Part shown: in pieces, positions 52,937-63,172 of the stretch
How positions within the stretch are numbered: position 1 is the first letter of the stretch
Layout: every line of letters begins with the position of its first letter
Notes under the pieces: model-generated
The model's input: the letters and a program-made list of their open reading frames with translations, nothing else
The model's database searches: none
What the model was told of the DNA's origin: nothing
Program-made: the position numbers and the translations under genes
Assembly (NCBI GenBank): GCA_030068145.1
Contig: JAPJBO010000747.1
Span: 1-64,000 of the forward strand
Source: Diplonema papillatum
Lineage: Eukaryota; Euglenozoa; Diplonemea; Diplonemida; Diplonemidae
Length of the DNA: 64,000 nt
Direction of reading: 5' to 3'

Positions 52937-53420
52937 TCACTGTGCACACGATCTGACTTCGGTTAGACTATCCGTTTGGTCGAAGGGCAAAACCCTTGGT
53001 TTGTAAGTCTGAGCGAGTCGAATCTGCGTGCATTGCGACGTGTTCTTTCGGGTGCTCTTGTGAGACAACGTGCGTTTGACTTCCGCTGTCGAACGACGAC
53101 AACTCGGCCCGGGCCGCGTCCAGCTGCGCCTGGGTCTGAACGGCAGCTTCCACAGCTCTTTCAGCCTGTTCTCCTTCTCCGTCCGCTTCGCACGGAGCGC
53201 GGTGGTATCCAGACCGCTCCAGCGATGACGGGGCTGCATCTCGCCAAGGCCCTGCTGCCTTATTCCTTTGCGTGTCGTTTTGATTTGTGTTTCCGACGAT
53301 CCCGCGGGACGCGCAGCTGGGTGCTTTTCGATTTTTCTGTTTGCTTCGTGAGTTTCAGATCGGGTGGGATAGCAAGGTTTACTGTGCAGGCGACCTGACG
53401 TCGGTTAGTAGTACTATCCG
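52937..53420 (-). pseudogene. Partial tandem copy of SMYD-like exon 1 and its leader
   Basis: It begins MQPRHRWSGLDTTALRAKRT like the real exon, but skips to a short coiled-coil piece and loses frame. Upstream leader sequence (CCCGCGGGACGCGCAGCTGG, CCGTTTGGTCGAAGGGCAA) is repeated too. A third scrap of the leader lies at 53695-53800. Confidence 0.82.
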
Positions 53421-53483
53421 TTTGGTCGAAGGGCAAGTATTTCTTGGGTTGTAAGCCAGAGCAAGCCAGCAAGTCTCACTTCT

Positions 53484-53593
53484 AGCGTTTATTGTGGTTT
53501 AGAGGTTCGGTGTTTTAGGGTCTCCGGTTGACCATTGAGGCTGAGAGGCGGGTGGTATGAGGGTAGTAGGTATGCTTATACACTTTAACTTCT
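53484..53593 (+). repeat. Dispersed repeat E, copy 3 (short)
   Basis: It matches the first 110 bp of the other copies, including GGGTCTCCGGTTGACC, and stops after TATACACTTTAACT. Confidence 0.83.
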
Positions 53594-54087
53594 TTCCGTG
53601 CTGCTACGGCGGGCGTAAGTCGCTCCGGAGGCGCGCTGTAGGTTGCGGCTCTGCTACAGTGAGTGGCGGCGCCGGAGTTGGCGCTGCAGGGGGTTTGCTG
53701 TGCAGGCGATCTGACTACGGTTAGACTGACCATTCGGTCGACAGCAACATGCGTAAGGCAAACCCCTCGGTTTGCAAGTCAGAGCGAACTGACCACAGAA
53801 GGACCTCTCCCCCACACAGTAGGACCTCTCCTGGTCTTACCCGATCTCGGCGGCTACCCCAGCCTTGGAAAACGCGAAGATCTCACACACAGCTCCGTTT
53901 CAATTCAAGACCGGCTAACTCCTCCGCTCACAGTATGGTGTCTGAGAATGAATGGCGGGAGGGGGTGGGATTGGCAGGTCACGCCGTGTGGACGGCGACG
54001 GAATCCAGACAGGGGGGGTGAAAAAAAGACGTAGAAACCAGATGGTGGAGTAACGAGAGTACGAAACAACAACGACCCCGCATTGCG
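53594..54087. other. Unassigned spacer
   Basis: Only the third scrap of SMYD leader sequence (53695-53800) is recognised. Confidence 0.5.
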
Positions 54088-54462
54088 GGGGAGCGGGCGG
54101 ATGGCAAGAACGTGCTTGGATATTGTATATGTGCTCAACACCGCGCTGGTCCCGTCTGCGCCGTGTTTCGGGTCCTTTAAGCCACGGACACATAAGGCGG
54201 ACCATCATCAGCGCGGAACCTGAGTGTCTGCAAACAAGACACATCGGAGTGAGGCTGGTTTTGTCAGGCAGCTGTTCGCAGCTCGTCACAGCTAGGACCC
54301 CCCGTGCTACCAGAGCGCGAGCGAATCCGTCACGGGGGGGAGTAGGCCTACAACCGTGGATGAGCAAGCAGTTAAAAAACTCAGGGCTCCCGCCCTGATT
54401 GTGACTGCAACTCGCCAGGCAGCACTGACGTGACTCTGTCTTCTTTATACGGTGCGGGGGAA
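54088..54462 (+). repeat. Dispersed repeat H, copy 1
   Basis: A 350-bp repeat running GTGCTCAACACCGC, GTCTGCGCCGTGTTTCGG, CGGACCATCATCAGCG, CAGCTCGTCACAG and CGCCCTGATTGTGACTGC. Other copies are at 56203-56555, 58201-58548 and 58697-58856 (partial), and a fragment at 13574-13740. It has no conserved ORF; the class is unknown. Confidence 0.82.
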
Positions 54463-54524
54463 GAAAGAAGGTTGAAGTATGGCTATAGTAGATAAAGTGG
54501 TGTCACCTGAGGTGGTAATCTCAG

Positions 54525-54640
54525 GGCCGCCCACGTGATAAGCCGAAATGCATGTACCACAGGGGTAAGCTTGCATTTGTCATAGGCTAGGGTTATCTAA
54601 GCCGATAAGCAGCGGCTGCCGGCTTATCCCGTGACACGCT
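54525..54640. mobile_element. Small inverted-repeat element (MITE)
   Basis: The ends CACGTGATAAGCCG and, inverted, CACGGGATAAGCCG form a hairpin of about 115 bp. It is the uninterrupted relative of the sequence split by the LINE at 47.4-51.3 kb. Confidence 0.65.
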
Positions 54641-54679
54641 CTCGCAGACCGAAAGAGGTGGGGGCTTGCGAGCGGTGCT

Positions 54680-55505
54680 CGGACTGCATAGGAGATCGGC
54701 ATCCGATACAGCGTTTATCAGTCAATGTTCGGTTTTGCGTCCGAAAAAGTCTATGTATTGGGTTTGCCATCTAGTAGTTCGTTCTTCCCAACACACTGCC
54801 TATGCACCTTCCACCGGAACGTGTTCAGGAGGGCAACAAGTTCCTCAACACAGCGGCGACCACCGTTTCAGCTCACCGCGTCACGGAGCCACGTGTCACA
54901 CGCTCGACGAGGTTTCCGCCGCTGTCCGCGTGCTGCCGTCGTTGGAGTACCTGTTCATCATATCGGCACGGTGTACCGAACCCCGTCCCACCCCGAGAAA
55001 CCAACGGTCGAAGGCCCAGAGTTGCGTGCATCAACAATTCTCAACCAGCACCATTTTCGGATACGTTCGCAGCCCGAAATAACTGTTTGGACTGCAGATG
55101 CAAAGGTGTCGTGAGTATCCGTTACAGCGTTTATCAGTCACTCTGCGACCAAAAAAAGTCTCTGTATTACTATTAGGCTTGCCATCCAGTAGTGTTGCAT
55201 GCATCAATTCTCAACCAGCACCATTTTTGGATACGTTCGCGATCCGAAAGAAACGTTTGGTTCTGCTGACCAAAAAAGTTTAGCTATTAGGCTTGCCAGC
55301 CAGTAGTGTTGCATGCATCAACAATTCTCAACCAGCACCATTTTTGGATACGTTCGCAGTCCAAAAGGAATGTTTGGTTCTGCTGACCAAAAAACATCAG
55401 TTATTAGGCTTGCCAGCCAGTAGTAGTTACATGCATCAACAATTCTCAAACCACGCCTTCTTGTTGCGCACCATTTTTGGACTCGCAGACCGATAGAAGC
55501 GCTGC
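54680..55505 (+). repeat. Tandem repeat of about 115 bp
   Basis: The clear units are 55015-55130, 55180-55270, 55290-55395 and 55405-55500. They carry GCATGCATCAACAATTCTCA, ACCAGCACCATTTTTGGATA and GGCTTGCCAGCCAGTAGT. An older copy of part of the unit lies at 54700-54790. Confidence 0.85.
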
Positions 55506-56202
55506 CCTGCCTGCAGACGAGCTTGTGCTTTGGCCATGCATGTTCATAGATGGCGCAAGACTGGTTTCTTGCCCCGTCTTAGTTTTCTTAGCTGCCGGTT
55601 CAGTATCGGATCAGTCGAATCTCGGTCAATGACTTTCTACTCTCTCTCTCGGTCGCAGTCATGAGCATTAGGATGCTTGCTGCTTCAGATGAATCGCATT
55701 CGCGCATTTTTTTCTCTCAGGTTCCGCGCCCCTCGGTGGAAAAACAAAGACCGGAGCAAAGGGTTTTGACGGGTTCGAACTCGATTTATTCCATTGCGGC
55801 CATGAGAAGAACGTGAAAACCCTACGTTTTCGATTCTAGGGCCGGCGGCGAGCTCATAGAATGTCGATTCGGAAAAAAGGTCAGAAAGCCACCTTTTGCC
55901 CAGACCACTGCAGCCCCAGCACTGCGGGTCTGGTTTTGTCAGGCGGCTGTTCGACTTCCGTCACACAAGGTGTCCCGTGACTTGTCCACATCGCGCCCTG
56001 CTACAAGAATCAACCCGCGGGGGGTCTTCCACAACAACCTTCCGCGCCAAAAAGACAGGAAATACGAGAAGAACTGCATGCGATCTCCAAGGAAACGATG
56101 CAACCGCTCCAAACTTGGATGATCACCACCAGGCACCGGCGAAGAGCTTGTCACAGCCAGGACCACCCGTGCTACGAGCACGGCAGATCCGTCTTTTGGT
56201 TC
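55506..56202. other. Unassigned spacer with repeat H scraps
   Basis: Rearranged short pieces of repeat H lie at about 55925-55960 and 56135-56190. No gene is seen. Confidence 0.5.
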
Positions 56203-56555
56203 GGGGGGTGGATTGCAAGGACGTGCTCGGAATGGGCATGTGCTCAACACCGCACTGGTCCCGTCTGCGCCGTGTTTCGGTCCTTTGAGCCAAGGACACA
56301 TAAGGCGGACCATCATCAGCGCGGAACCTGAGCGTCTGCAGACAGGACAGCGGTGCGAGTCTGGTTTGTCAGGGCTGTTCGTAGCTCGTCATAGGCAGGA
56401 CCACCCGTGCTACGAGAGCACAGGCGAATCCTTCACAGGGAGAAGGCCCCTACAACCGTGCCTGAGCAATCAGCTAAAAACACAGGGCACTCGCCCTGAT
56501 TGTGACTGCGACTCGCTGGGCAGCACTGACTTGTCTTCTTTTTACGGTGGCAATC
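56203..56555 (+). repeat. Dispersed repeat H, copy 2
   Basis: Full length and about 85-90% similar to the other copies by eye. Confidence 0.82.
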
Positions 56556-57382
56556 GGTCTACGATCACAGACAGATCTGTCGGTTCGGGGGGTGGAGGGG
56601 GACAGCGCTATTATATACACGCGCGCATGCCTAATTCATGGGGTTCGGTCTGTAAAAGGAGGGGGCCGTGTGCATTTCCCCAGACAGCAGGGGTGAGGAC
56701 TACAAAGTGCACTCTAGCCACAGAAGACAGAGCGAAAGCAAGAACCCCTGTTGACCCCCCCGTGTCCTTCCGCATGGAGGCACACGGAATAGCTCCCCTG
56801 CAAGGGTGCTTACCCCCCGCGAGTAAAACGGTGGTGCAGGTATTCTCATCTTGCAAGGTGGCCGGTGCTTCCTCACGGGCCCCGACGCACGCCTGCGTCC
56901 TCTCCATCCAACCCTCTGGTTTTCTTCTTTCTCTTTACTCCAAGTTCCCCCCTCGTGTTGGCACCACGAAGCGAGGTGAGCACCGTCTTGACGCGTCGCG
57001 GGCTCTCTTCTACTTGGCAATTGTACGGCCTACGGCGGCAGCCAGCGTCTTGCGGGTACTCGGGCACGGCATCGTTCCAACGGTCGCGGGCGCAGATCGA
57101 CTCCAATTTGCACGGCATCCACTCTGTCTTCCGACCAGCCGCAAAGCGTGGGCGGCGGTGTGTAGATCCCGGCATCGCTGGCGCACCTGGACAACGCAGG
57201 GAGCAGAGGCCCCGGCGCCTCCGAGAAAGACATCTGAGAGCTCCTTGATGCCACTAGATACTTTTTTTCCATGAAAATACGGGACCCTATTGAGATCCGT
57301 GTTCCCGTGTCAAGTGTCGCCTCGCATCTCCGTGCGAAAAGGCGACACTAACATGGGATAAATGGAGGCGACACCTTGAACC
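56556..57382. other. Unassigned spacer
   Basis: The overlapping ORFs here show no recognised domain. Confidence 0.5.
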
Positions 57383-57841
57383 GGGTAAAACCCTGGGACA
57401 CCCCGGGGAAAGCCTGCTACACGGGAGCCAAGCTTCAGGTGTTCGGCGGTACTGCAGAGCCACGGGCCTACAGGTCAAGTGGCTACCGATTTCCCAAACT
57501 AAAACATCAAGGCGTGGCGCACCTTGGGGCTTGCGCTTGCGCTGAACACAAGCTCGTCGAGACGGTCAGCCACAGGGCAGAGCGGACGGGGTTGTGGCAC
57601 TGTGCTGCCTGTGGTTGACCGTCACGTTCCTGGACCAGGAGCGGCCTTTTTTTTCTTTCGGGGTTTGCGACTTTGCGTACTTCAGAACATCGCGACCCTG
57701 GTGTTTGTCCGCGTCTCGGGGTGCTCAATACTCAGCTCGACCCGTAGATACCGCTGTCGTGGGAAGCTACAGGACCACCACTGATGCAGTCACGCAGGGG
57801 ACTACCTGGGAGACCCCAGGTAGGTGCCCCAGGTTTTACCC
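57383..57841. mobile_element. Small inverted-repeat element (MITE F), copy 2
   Basis: The ends are GGGTAAAACCCTGGGACACC and, inverted, GGGTAAAACCTGGGGCACC. The right 190 bp match 7520-7710 inverted. The left part includes AAGCCTGCTACACGG and GTTCGGCGGTACTGCAGAGC, a block that recurs alone at 57971-58050. Confidence 0.72.
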
Positions 57842-58200
57842 GGTCGTATTCCTTATATTTTGCCTAATACTCGGTTCGCAGTTTCGCTCCCGACGTCAAC
57901 AAAACTGTTGAGCATCGGTTCGGGGGGCCGTGGCACCAATGCGAACATTTTTTTCTTCTGGTCACGGAGGAAAAGCCTGCTACACGGAATCCAAGCTTCA
58001 CGTGTTCGGCGGTACTGCAGAGCCACGGGCCTACGTGTCAAGTGGCTTCTGGTCACGGGGAGGCACCGTGAAAGCACGAGTGTGTTGTTGACATGTCTTC
58101 TTTCCTTTCTTTTTTTGATTGATTGCTGTTCTTCCTTCTTATTTCTCCGTTCCCTGATTTCGAACTGTGAAACATCATCCGGTCAAGAAGGTGGGGGGGG

Positions 58201-58548
58201 GGGTTGCAAGAACGTGCTTGGAATGGATATGTGCTCAACGCCGCACTGGTCCCGTCTGCGCCGTGTTTCGGTCCTTTAAGCCACGGACACAGAAGGCGGA
58301 CCATCATCAGCGTGGAACCTGAGTGTCTGCAGACAGGACTGCGGTGTGAGTCTGGTTTGTCAGGCGGCTGTTCGTAGCTCGTCACAGCCAAGACCACCCG
58401 TGCTACTAGAGCACAGGCGAATCCGTCACGGGGAGAAGGCCCCTACAACCGTGTCTGAGCAATCAGTTAAAAAACTCAGGGCACTCGCCCTGATTGTGAC
58501 TGCGACTCGCTAGGCAGCACTGACTTGTCTTCTTTTTACGGTGGCAAT
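58201..58548 (+). repeat. Dispersed repeat H, copy 3
   Basis: Full length, preceded by a G-run, and ends with TTTTTACGGTGGCAATC. Confidence 0.85.
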
Positions 58549-58696
58549 CTGCGAAGTAAACTCCGCAGAGCACAGTGGACATGGGGTTGCCGTGTGCAGC
58601 ACTAATGGTTGAAGTACCAAAAGGGAAAAGAGTGCGAGGAAGTTATCCTGCGTGCTGAGGGCAGCAAGTCGCGTTACGCGAAGTACCCTACTGGAA

Positions 58697-58856
58697 TGGG
58701 GGGATTGCAAGAACGTGCTTGGAATGGATATGTGCTCAACGCCGCACTGGTCCCGTCTGCGCCGTGTTTCGGTCCTTTAAGCCACGGACACATAAGGCGG
58801 ACCATCATCAGCGTGGAACCTGAGTGTCTGCAGACAGGACTGCGGTGTGAGTCTGG
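58697..58856 (+). repeat. Dispersed repeat H, copy 4 (cut)
   Basis: The first half of repeat H only. It stops at GTGTGAGTCTGGG, just where the hAT-like element starts. Confidence 0.83.
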
Positions 58857-58864
58857 GTGGGGGG

Positions 58865-60091
58865 CCCGGCTATGTAGGATGGAAACGTTGGAAACGTTTC
58901 CGTTTCCGTTTCCGTTTCCGTTTCCTTCTTTTTGGCGGTGGATGGAAACGCCGTTTCTTTTCAAAAGAAACGGCTGGTATGCCACGAGTATACTGGCTGA
59001 AGGTCCGACCGGAAATGTGTTCCGAACGGCGGACCCCGCCATCCAGTGGGAAACCATGGACAAGGAGGCTCCGAAAAAGAGGGAGGAAAGAAGCACAGAG
59101 TTGCGACCGCGCAACCACGCATCCGGTTGTGATGACTTTGAGGTCTGCAGCTCTTTATACCAATGGCTGTTGTGGCGACGATAGCGTTTTCCAAAAAGAC
59201 ACAAGGTTTTGACCCTGCATGCTATACAGATACGATCGTTCAGGACAGCGGGAGCACCGCCGCACCACAGGCTACAAGACCGGGGTTTTTCGGCTGCGTA
59301 AGACAAAGAGGGAGTGCAATCAGCATCAGGAGGTGAGAAGGGCACACGTATGCCGGGGCAATGTTGAACCCGCCAGAAAAGCGATGACCACGCAGTAACG
59401 TGTGTGCCACAGTGCACCTTGCATACGACGACGACCAGAAGGGCACCATCAGGCGGTGATGTCCGAGCATAAACAGCGACGGCAGGAAGAACCCCACCGA
59501 CAATGCAGAAGAGGACTGCAGATTCAAAAAGCCCGGCCGCCGATACAAGTAAACATCAGAACGTGGGTTGGAAGCAACAGAGGACGAAGTGGTTGGCACA
59601 GAAGAGTGGAATCTGGTGTCAGAAAACCTTAGCATCCGCATGTGACGACATTCTGCATCATTAGCTTGTGGTTACCTATTTGCTCGTGTCAGATCGCCGA
59701 CGAAAGAAAGCGGTGAGCATCAGCGACTGCTCTGCACAAACGAGACCGCGACGACACACAAGAAGGGGCCGAGCCAAGTCGAAGAACAGCCAAGGAAGGG
59801 CCCTGAAGAGTCAGAGAGCCCGCCAGAAGACGGAGGAAGAGAAGTGCCCGCTGGTAGATCTAAAGAAGAAGGTGATCCCGCCCTCTGAAAGGAAAGCCAA
59901 AATTTAGGCTGGAAACGGACACCCGACGGACACACCAGAAGGACCCGCGAAGTGGTATCCAAGAGGACCCCTCAGCATGAGGAGCCTTCCGGCGTTTCTT
60001 TTAAAAGAAACGGAAACGTTTCCGTTTCCGTTTCCGTTTCCTTATATCGAAAAAACTAAAAGAAACGGCGTTTCCATCCAGCTTAGCCCTA
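58865..60091. mobile_element. hAT-like element with GTTTCC subterminal arrays
   Basis: Imperfect inverted ends are CCCGGCTATGTAGGATGGAA and, read inverted from 60091, TAGGGCTAAGCTGGATGGAA. Both lead into GTTTCC arrays and an AAACGGCGTTTC-type hairpin (TTTCTTTTCAAAAGAAA left, TTTCTTTTAAAAGAAA right). The 8-bp flanks GTGGGGGG and GGGGGGGG agree at seven positions. TAGGGCT-type ends with an 8-bp duplication suggest hAT. The 1-kb interior has ORFs (for example 59668-59907, basic) without a transposase motif. Confidence 0.62.
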
Positions 60092-60191
60092 GGGGGGGGG
60101 TTTGATTCTTGAACAGTCCAGAAGTGGGAGACTGGCCCCGAGGTCTAGAACTGGAGGTCTGACCCACAGGGGCTAAAACACCGTGTATTGT

Positions 60192-60655
60192 CTGTTTCAG
60201 CAGCACGGACACAGCGCCGTCTGCGATGCAGATGATCGCCACAGATTATTTGCATTCTAACCCAAATTATCACTGTCTATCAAGAGGGGATGGACCGGCT
60301 CACCGTACCTCTCGACGGGCCGTTTTTTTGTTGAACGCGTACGCCCGCCGCTATCCCCAGATAATCCTGGGTTCGAGCGGGCTGCAGCACATTTTCTCCT
60401 TCGGGGCTTGGGCTTTTTTTGTCGCAATTTTTGGCGGCAAAGCAAGCAGGTGCTTTATTCAAAAAGTGCAGGCGCGCCGCATTGTTTGTGCGTGCCGGTT
60501 GATAAGGTTCCCATTTGTCTTTACCCTGTTTCTCTTTGCGGGTTCGAAATTCTGACGTCTTTTTTAGACAGTGCATTGCAAGGCGACCCGCAGGATTTGG
60601 GGGTATTAGCTTCTTATTGCCAGCTTTGAGCCAAGGTCCAAATCTGCGTCTAGAG
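60192..60655. other. Unassigned DNA with PLD-like and repeat G scraps
   Basis: GCAGATGATCGCCACAGATT at 60228 is shared with 61300. A partial repeat G piece, AACGCGTACGCCCGCC, lies at 60337. No gene is seen. Confidence 0.5.
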
Positions 60656-60850
60656 GCGGAAAATATTCGAGGGGACTGCTTTGTGCTTATTTCGACGGAG
60701 AGACTACAGGGGTAGAAACAATACAGCTACAAAGTAGGTATGTTGAACGCTTACGCCGGCCACTAAAGGCAGATTCATCTGTGTTTCGTGTGGGCTGCAG
60801 CACATTCGCCTCTCCTTTGAGATTTCGCAACTGGCAGCCGCCTCAAGTAT
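60656..60850 (+). repeat. Dispersed repeat G, copy 3
   Basis: It matches copy 1 from ATATTCGAGGGGACTGC to GGCAGCCGCCTCAAGT. Confidence 0.78.
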
Positions 60851-61284
60851 TTCCTACACAGCAGGTGTTTATGCAACAAGAATATACGACGTCCTTTTAG
60901 GCCTTCTCGACATGCGCGACACCAAGGCACTAGCTCGGATGGAGGACACATGAGATGAAAAGGTGGCACACGTGTTGGATGCCACGATCGCTGAAGCCCA
61001 TTATGTCGAGAGTCAAATGTCCCCGGGGGCAAGGGTATGGCGACCGCGCAAAGCTAAACCCACTGCAGCTAAACAGTGGTCCAAATTTGCAAACCCGCCG
61101 GCAGGTCAAGTAAATAATGTCTGAGCCAATTCACCTCCCCCCCTGAAACGACTTCTCTAAACTAGCTGAAGATGAAGCTGGACGGGCAGTCGACAGAGAA
61201 GCGAAGCGCCAAGCGCGCCAGAACGCGACGACGGAGACGAGCTGAAGAGGCGAAAGCATAGCACATCACTTGCGAAGAGGTAAC

Positions 61285-61500
61285 CACGACGCCGGCGATG
61301 CAGATCATCGCCACAGATTCTTTGTATTCTAACCCAAACAACAACGCTCGACAGCATTCGATCAGGCAGAGGTGGATTGGCTCAAACGTGCAAGAGGTTG
61401 TTGTACAAAAAAAAGAGGAGGGGCGTCCGCGCTCAAAACATTTGGAGTGGATGTACACAGTGCTGTACCTAGGGGTGCCGACTGAGCCACGTGTTTTTCT
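61285..61500 (-). pseudogene. Degenerate PLD exon scrap
   Basis: On the minus strand it reads YSTVYIHSK, the start of the PLD second catalytic motif. A MICIAG-like echo of QMIAGSAN follows after a long insertion. It is too decayed for more. Confidence 0.5.
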
Positions 61501-62284
61501 AAAGGTGTCACCCGGGGTTGGAGGGGCACCTTCTTCTAAGTGCCTCCGCCACGGGGAGGTGTCTCTCACCTGTTGGAAGTGCATCCTGCCGTTTGAACGT
61601 GTCTCCAGTGGCCGGATACCCCTGGAGGACACCTCGACACCTTTGGATGAAGGGAGACACCTTGCATGTGTCTCCTGCCACTTTCAGGGGTTTCACGGAG
61701 GGAGTTGATGCACCGCGAAGGTCGGTAAGGAAGCTTCACACTGCCTTCAAGGTGTGGTTGGTTAAAGAAAAGTAAGGTTAGGAGGATGGAAAGTGACCTC
61801 GCCCAAGGCAGTCACTCGACATTTCCTTGCACTTGTGACATAATAAGATACAAAGACGTCTTCTTACTTTCCCCTTTCTTGGCACTTCGTCAGACAGAAG
61901 CTCCCAGTAACTTTCGACCGATATCGGAATGCCGCTGTTCGTTGGAGCTCCAAATCGCTATCTGACGAACAGTCGGTGATGCCTACTGATCCAGCGAGCA
62001 TAGCGGTCATACGGCGCTCGAGAGTCCAGACAGCTGTGGACTCGGCAAAAGGTGCAACGGTTGCTGATGCAGTTTGTGGGTCATTACGGGCGCATAACGG
62101 GGTTTGCAGCTCAGCACACAACCATTGACACGGCAGCGGTACCTGCAGACCGATGTATCTCATTGACGCATGCTTTGTGCCGTGCGCTCGAGGCTGAGCG
62201 TAACCTGTCTTCCTGAGCCCACAGAATAGTTAGCTATGTCACTAGAGCGGAGTGCTGCTCCGATTCAGAATGTGATTGACTCAC
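61501..62284. other. Unassigned spacer
   Basis: Several GGTGTCTC / GGAGACACC words lie at 61500-61680. GAATGTGATTGACTCACTCT at 62268 is shared with 42984. No gene is seen. Confidence 0.5.
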
Positions 62285-63172
62285 TCTAAACTTTGCTGCA
62301 AATGTTCTCCAGGTACTTCCATCGGACTGTCCCATGTTCGTGTGGATCTGTCATCAAGTGGGTCACTGTCTCACTGTCAGTGGCTGCGGAAGTGATGGTG
62401 TTATGATGACGCCGAGCCATCGGTGGCCAGTTGCAGTAGTGGTTGGTGCAGCAAGCAGCGGACCGTGTGGCCGAAACTCCTTCACAAACTGGAGACTCGC
62501 CAATCATCGAGCAGTCGTTAGCTCACTGATTCTGCGTGCAGGTTAAAACAAGGGTCAGTATTGCAGCGGGACCCTGCTGATGCAGCCCTTCACCGACTTC
62601 AGCATCGGCCGCGGCTCGTGCCTTCGCCTGGTCCGCGGCGACGACAGAATTGCAAGGAAATGTCGGGAAACCACCCTCGTACGCGTCCGTGTTGATTGAT
62701 TTGCATGAGCTTTCTCGCAACCGCCAACTACAGCCGGTCGTTTCCGAGGCTGAGCCCGCGAAGCGGGAACCGCAAGGTTTTGCCCAACTGTTCCGGGTAC
62801 CTCCGACGGAACTGCCTGACTGTTGCTGCGGTTGTTTGGATCTGCCATCGAGGGAGGCGGCGAGCCCAGTGTGATTTCGCGTAAACAAGACTCACGAAGC
62901 AGTCAGTGTCCAGCGCTGTGACGACGGAATTGCAAGGAACCGACGGGAAGACACCCTCTTACGCGTCCGTGTTGATTGATTTGCATGCGCGCAACCGCCA
63001 ACCACAGCCGGTCGTTCCCGAGGCTGCGCCCGCAAAACCGTGCCGGACTGTTCTCCAAATACTTTCGACGGAGCTGCCGGACTGTTGCTGTGGTACCATC
63101 GAGGGAGGCGGCGATTACGGATTCGCCAACCAACGAGCTGAGCGTGATTTCGCGTGCAGGCGAAAACAAGAC
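62285..63172 (-). pseudogene. Three serial broken copies of the PLD terminal exon
   Basis: The blocks 62285-62552, 62560-62890 and 62890-63172 each resemble part of 63180-63620 (AATTGCAAGGAACCGACGGG, CTCTTACGCGTCCGTGTTGA, CCGGTCGTTCCCGAGGCTG). All are interrupted and shortened, and the outermost one is the most decayed. Confidence 0.83.
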
